A DNA stretch of 60,723 nucleotides, taken from assembly GCA_017465565.1 (NCBI GenBank), contig JAFTWA010000024.1, positions 1-60,723 on the forward strand. The letters run 5' to 3'. Position numbers and translations under genes: made by a program. The notes under the pieces are model-generated. The model worked only from the letters and a program-made list of their open reading frames with translations. It searched no databases and was not told the DNA's origin. Below, in pieces: positions 58,605 to 60,723 of the stretch. The stretch's first letter is position 1; every line of letters begins with the position of its first letter. The stretch is from Tyzzerella sp. GTDB taxonomy: Bacteria; Bacillota; Clostridia; Lachnospirales; Lachnospiraceae.

Positions 58605-60035
58605 ATGTCAGACAAAATGGATTTTAGAGAAATAGATGAAAATGAAGAAAGAAAAACCGACATCGTAGAAACAGTGGAAGAGACTGTCGGTGATGACGAA
58701 GGATATGAAAAGTATTGTTTTCTGTGCCACAGACCAGAAAGTGTTGCAGGTAAGATGATTGATTTGCCAAACAACATGAGTGTCTGTTCAGACTGTATGA
58801 ATAAAAGCTTTGAGGCAATGAACAATACGCCGATTGATATCAGTAAGCTTATGAACACACCTGGGGTGCAGTTTCTAAATCTCTCAGATTTGGATTCTGT
58901 ATTTCCAAAACAGCAGCGCGTGAAACGTAAAAAAGAGGGAGAGAAAACGGCTCCAGCGTTGAATATCAAAGATATTCCGGCACCACACAAAATCAAAGGA
59001 CAATTGGATGAGTATGTAATCGGTCAAGAACATGCAAAGAAGGCCATGTCGGTAGCTGTTTACAATCATTACAAGCGTGTAGCAACTGATACTATGGATG
59101 ACATCGAAATCGAAAAGTCAAACATGCTTATGATTGGACCAACAGGCTCTGGTAAGACTTATTTGGTTAAGACTCTTGCGAGACTCTTGGATGTGCCACT
59201 CGCAATTGCAGATGCAACATCCCTTACAGAAGCAGGTTACATTGGCGATGACATCGAAAGCGTTCTTTCAAAATTACTTGCAGCAGCAGACAATGACGTA
59301 GAGAAGGCAGAACGTGGAATTGTGTTCATTGATGAAATTGATAAGCTTGCTAAGAAAAGAAATGCAAGCCAGAGAGATGTCAGCGGTGAATCTGTGCAAC
59401 AGGGCCTTCTAAAACTTCTTGAGGGAAGTGAAGTGGAGGTTCCAGTTGGTGCAAATAGCAAGAATGCTATGGTTCCACTTGAAACCATCAACACAAAGAA
59501 TATCTTGTTCATCTGTGGCGGTGCGTTTCCTGATTTGGAAGAGATTATCAAAGAGCGACTCAATAAGCACTCGTCTATGGGATTTATTGCAGATTTGAAG
59601 GATAAATATGATAATGAAAAAGATATTTTATCTAAGGTGACTGTGGAAGACCTTAGAAAATTTGGTATGATTCCAGAATTTATCGGTCGTCTTCCAATTA
59701 TTTTCACATTGCAGGGATTAAATGAAGATATGCTTGTGAAGATTTTGAAAGAGCCAAAGAATGCGATTCTGAAGCAGTATCAGAAGCTTCTTGCATTGGA
59801 TGAAGTGAAGCTTGAGTTTGATGATGAAGCACTTCGCACGATCGCTGAAAAAGCAATGAAAAAAGATACTGGTGCCAGAGCACTTCGTTCCATTATCGAG
59901 GAATTTATGCTGGATATCATGTATGAGATTCCGAAGGATGACAACATTGGAATGGTAACAATCACAAAAGAATATATTGAAGGTAAGGCCTCGCCGCTTA
60001 TTACAATGAGAGGGCAGGCAAGAATTACAGGTTAA
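58605..60035 (+). CDS. clpX: ATP-dependent Clp protease ATP-binding subunit ClpX
   Basis: A 476-aa AAA+ unfoldase. The N-terminal zinc domain (C38, C41, C61, C64) is preceded by an acidic extension of about 35 residues that standard ClpX lacks. The AAA+ core carries GPTGSGKT, IVFIDEIDKLAKK and GARALRSI (sensor 2). The expected IGF-type ClpP loop is not canonical here: KHSSMGFIADL has GF after SM. It could be a second, specialised ClpX, because no clpP or tig is adjacent. The start follows AAAAGGGGAAATAC. Confidence 0.93.
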   Translation: MSDKMDFREIDENEERKTDIVETVEETVGDDEGYEKYCFLCHRPESVAGKMIDLPNNMSVCSDCMNKSFEAMNNTPIDISKLMNTPGVQFLNLSDLDSVFPKQQRVKRKKEGEKTAPALNIKDIPAPHKIKGQLDEYVIGQEHAKKAMSVAVYNHYKRVATDTMDDIEIEKSNMLMIGPTGSGKTYLVKTLARLLDVPLAIADATSLTEAGYIGDDIESVLSKLLAAADNDVEKAERGIVFIDEIDKLAKKRNASQRDVSGESVQQGLLKLLEGSEVEVPVGANSKNAMVPLETINTKNILFICGGAFPDLEEIIKERLNKHSSMGFIADLKDKYDNEKDILSKVTVEDLRKFGMIPEFIGRLPIIFTLQGLNEDMLVKILKEPKNAILKQYQKLLALDEVKLEFDDEALRTIAEKAMKKDTGARALRSIIEEFMLDIMYEIPKDDNIGMVTITKEYIEGKASPLITMRGQARITG

Positions 60036-60040
60036 AATAG

Positions 60041-60064
60041 GCTCTGCAACATTTGTTGCAGAGC
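60041..60064 (+). terminator. Hairpin after clpX
   Basis: GCTCTGCAAC and GTTGCAGAGC form a perfect 10-bp stem around ATTT. No T-run follows, so termination is uncertain. Confidence 0.55.
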
Positions 60065-60102
60065 AAAAACAGAAGCGGATAACCTTAGAATAGTATTGAA
60101 TT

Positions 60103-60128
60103 AGGCTCTGTGCAATACAGGGCCTTTC
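60103..60128 (+). terminator. Second hairpin after clpX
   Basis: AGGC-CTGT pairs with ACAG-GCCT around GCAAT, followed by TTTCT. Confidence 0.45.
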
Positions 60129-60175
60129 TAAATTTCACAGAAAGATAAATTATGTGAATTTATAGTTGGAATATA

Positions 60176-60204
60176 TTGACATCATCTGAAAACCATGCTA
60201 TTTT
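60176..60204 (+). promoter_or_regulatory. Promoter upstream of Rpn-type gene
   Basis: TTGACA and TATTTT with a 17-bp spacer, about 125 bp before the gene. Confidence 0.45.
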
Positions 60205-60327
60205 ATCAAAACAAGCAGAAGTTCAAATTTCTCGGCTTTTAGCCATTCTTAGAATCTGATAACAAATCTGAAAATCACTGCTTGAAAATTACACATTAAG
60301 TTATAATCGAATAAGGAGGAAGTAGTA

Positions 60328-60723
60328 ATGACAAACACACTACAACTATATTTTTCTCAGCTTAGAAACCGCCAGCAGGTGCTGGACGATATTTTTAGCC
60401 GGGAAAAACTTAAAACACTTTATGACACGTGGAATGCGGAACAACAGAAATACTTTCTGGATATCTGTACTGGGGCGCGGGGAGTAAAAATGCTATACGA
60501 TAGCTTTTTTAAAGAAATTTTCGACCCTGACGTGAAACCAGAGCGATTGGAGGGATTCTTGTCTCTGGCATTAGGACAGAGAGTAAAGATATTGAAGGTG
60601 CTTCCCAATGACTCTACGCGTATTGCAGACGAGAGTTCTCTGCTTATTATGGATATTGTCGTGGAGTTAGAGGACGGAAGTCTGGCCAACATTGAGTGCC
60701 AGAAAATCGGGTATGCATTTCCA
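60328..60723 (+). CDS. PD-(D/E)XK nuclease family transposase (Rpn-like), 5' part
   Basis: The frame is open from ATG 60328 (after AAGGAGGAAG) to the window edge, 132 codons. MLYDSFFKEIFDPDVKPERLEGFL is the common start of clostridial Rpn/PDDEXK_2 proteins. The nuclease core shows MDIVVELEDGSLANIECQKIGY, where the Asp and the E-x-Q pattern are the metal site. Members promote recombination, and similar proteins are often called transposases. The C-terminal half lies outside the window. Confidence 0.85.
   Translation, partial: MTNTLQLYFSQLRNRQQVLDDIFSREKLKTLYDTWNAEQQKYFLDICTGARGVKMLYDSFFKEIFDPDVKPERLEGFLSLALGQRVKILKVLPNDSTRIADESSLLIMDIVVELEDGSLANIECQKIGYAFP

Overview
The window looks like a chromosome segment of a low-GC Gram-positive anaerobe, most likely a Lachnospiraceae-type clostridium. 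The evidence is the AT-rich sequence, strong AGGAGG-type ribosome binding sites, a clostridial type I-B-like CRISPR repeat, HrcA/CIRCE control of htpG, lipobox lipoproteins, a superoxide reductase-type desulfoferrodoxin, and the many PadR, XRE, MATE and DUF families typical of that group. The assignment is inference; no 16S rRNA gene is present.

Layout. 1-1.75 kb: the trailer end of a CRISPR array whose cas genes and leader lie outside the window. Between two repeats sits a 1,176-bp piece of a mobile-element gene, where a 34-37 bp spacer is expected. 1.75-3.9 kb: small genes and relics (an internally deleted HTH/restriction-like gene with a DpnD-like partner, a membrane protein, a flavin reductase, a sigma-like protein). 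3.9-6.6 kb: a TPR-DUF4037-DUF4125 protein followed directly by a small MGMT-type protein. 6.7-9.5 kb: a nitrilase-GDPD fusion and a CapA-like phosphatase. 9.5-19.7 kb: a divergent LysR regulator and a glycan locus (solute-binding lipoprotein, GH30 lipoprotein, 2,022-aa membrane-anchored modular protein) with no permease genes.

19.8-30.5 kb is an accessory zone of regulators and decay: acetyltransferase, superoxide reductase-BFD fusion, DUF1349, MerR, PadR with three operators and a collapsed DUF2812 partner, an XRE regulator with a degenerate superoxide-reductase domain, a MATE pump behind a leader terminator, a five-gene cluster with a CarD regulator split into two genes plus a His-less HPr-like protein, a DUF2798-like membrane protein, relics of a MobA/MobL relaxase and a GNAT gene, and an XRE zinc-ribbon regulator.

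30.6-37.6 kb: nicotinamidase-like hydrolase, FAD-dependent dehydrogenase, CoA-disulfide reductase-rhodanese, and an adenosine deaminase-like protein with a C-terminal SLOG-like domain followed by a membrane protein. 37.6-43.4 kb: dapF, a 473-bp foldback element, a possibly 5'-truncated HTH gene, purC, a YitT-like gene, tRNA-Gln and tRNA-Pro, a zinc-ribbon membrane protein, and a second foldback with IS-like termini. 43.5-60 kb is mostly housekeeping: ABC transporter, htpG with CIRCE, an AsnB-like protein lacking the glutaminase nucleophile, MATE, M18 aminopeptidase, RluF-type pseudouridine synthase, ligA, trxA-trxB, and clpX preceded by a perfect palindrome. The window ends inside a PD-(D/E)XK Rpn-type nuclease gene.

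The most unusual items are the gene-sized insert between CRISPR repeats, the deaminase-SLOG gene pair, the split CarD plus HPr-like cluster, and the two large foldback elements.
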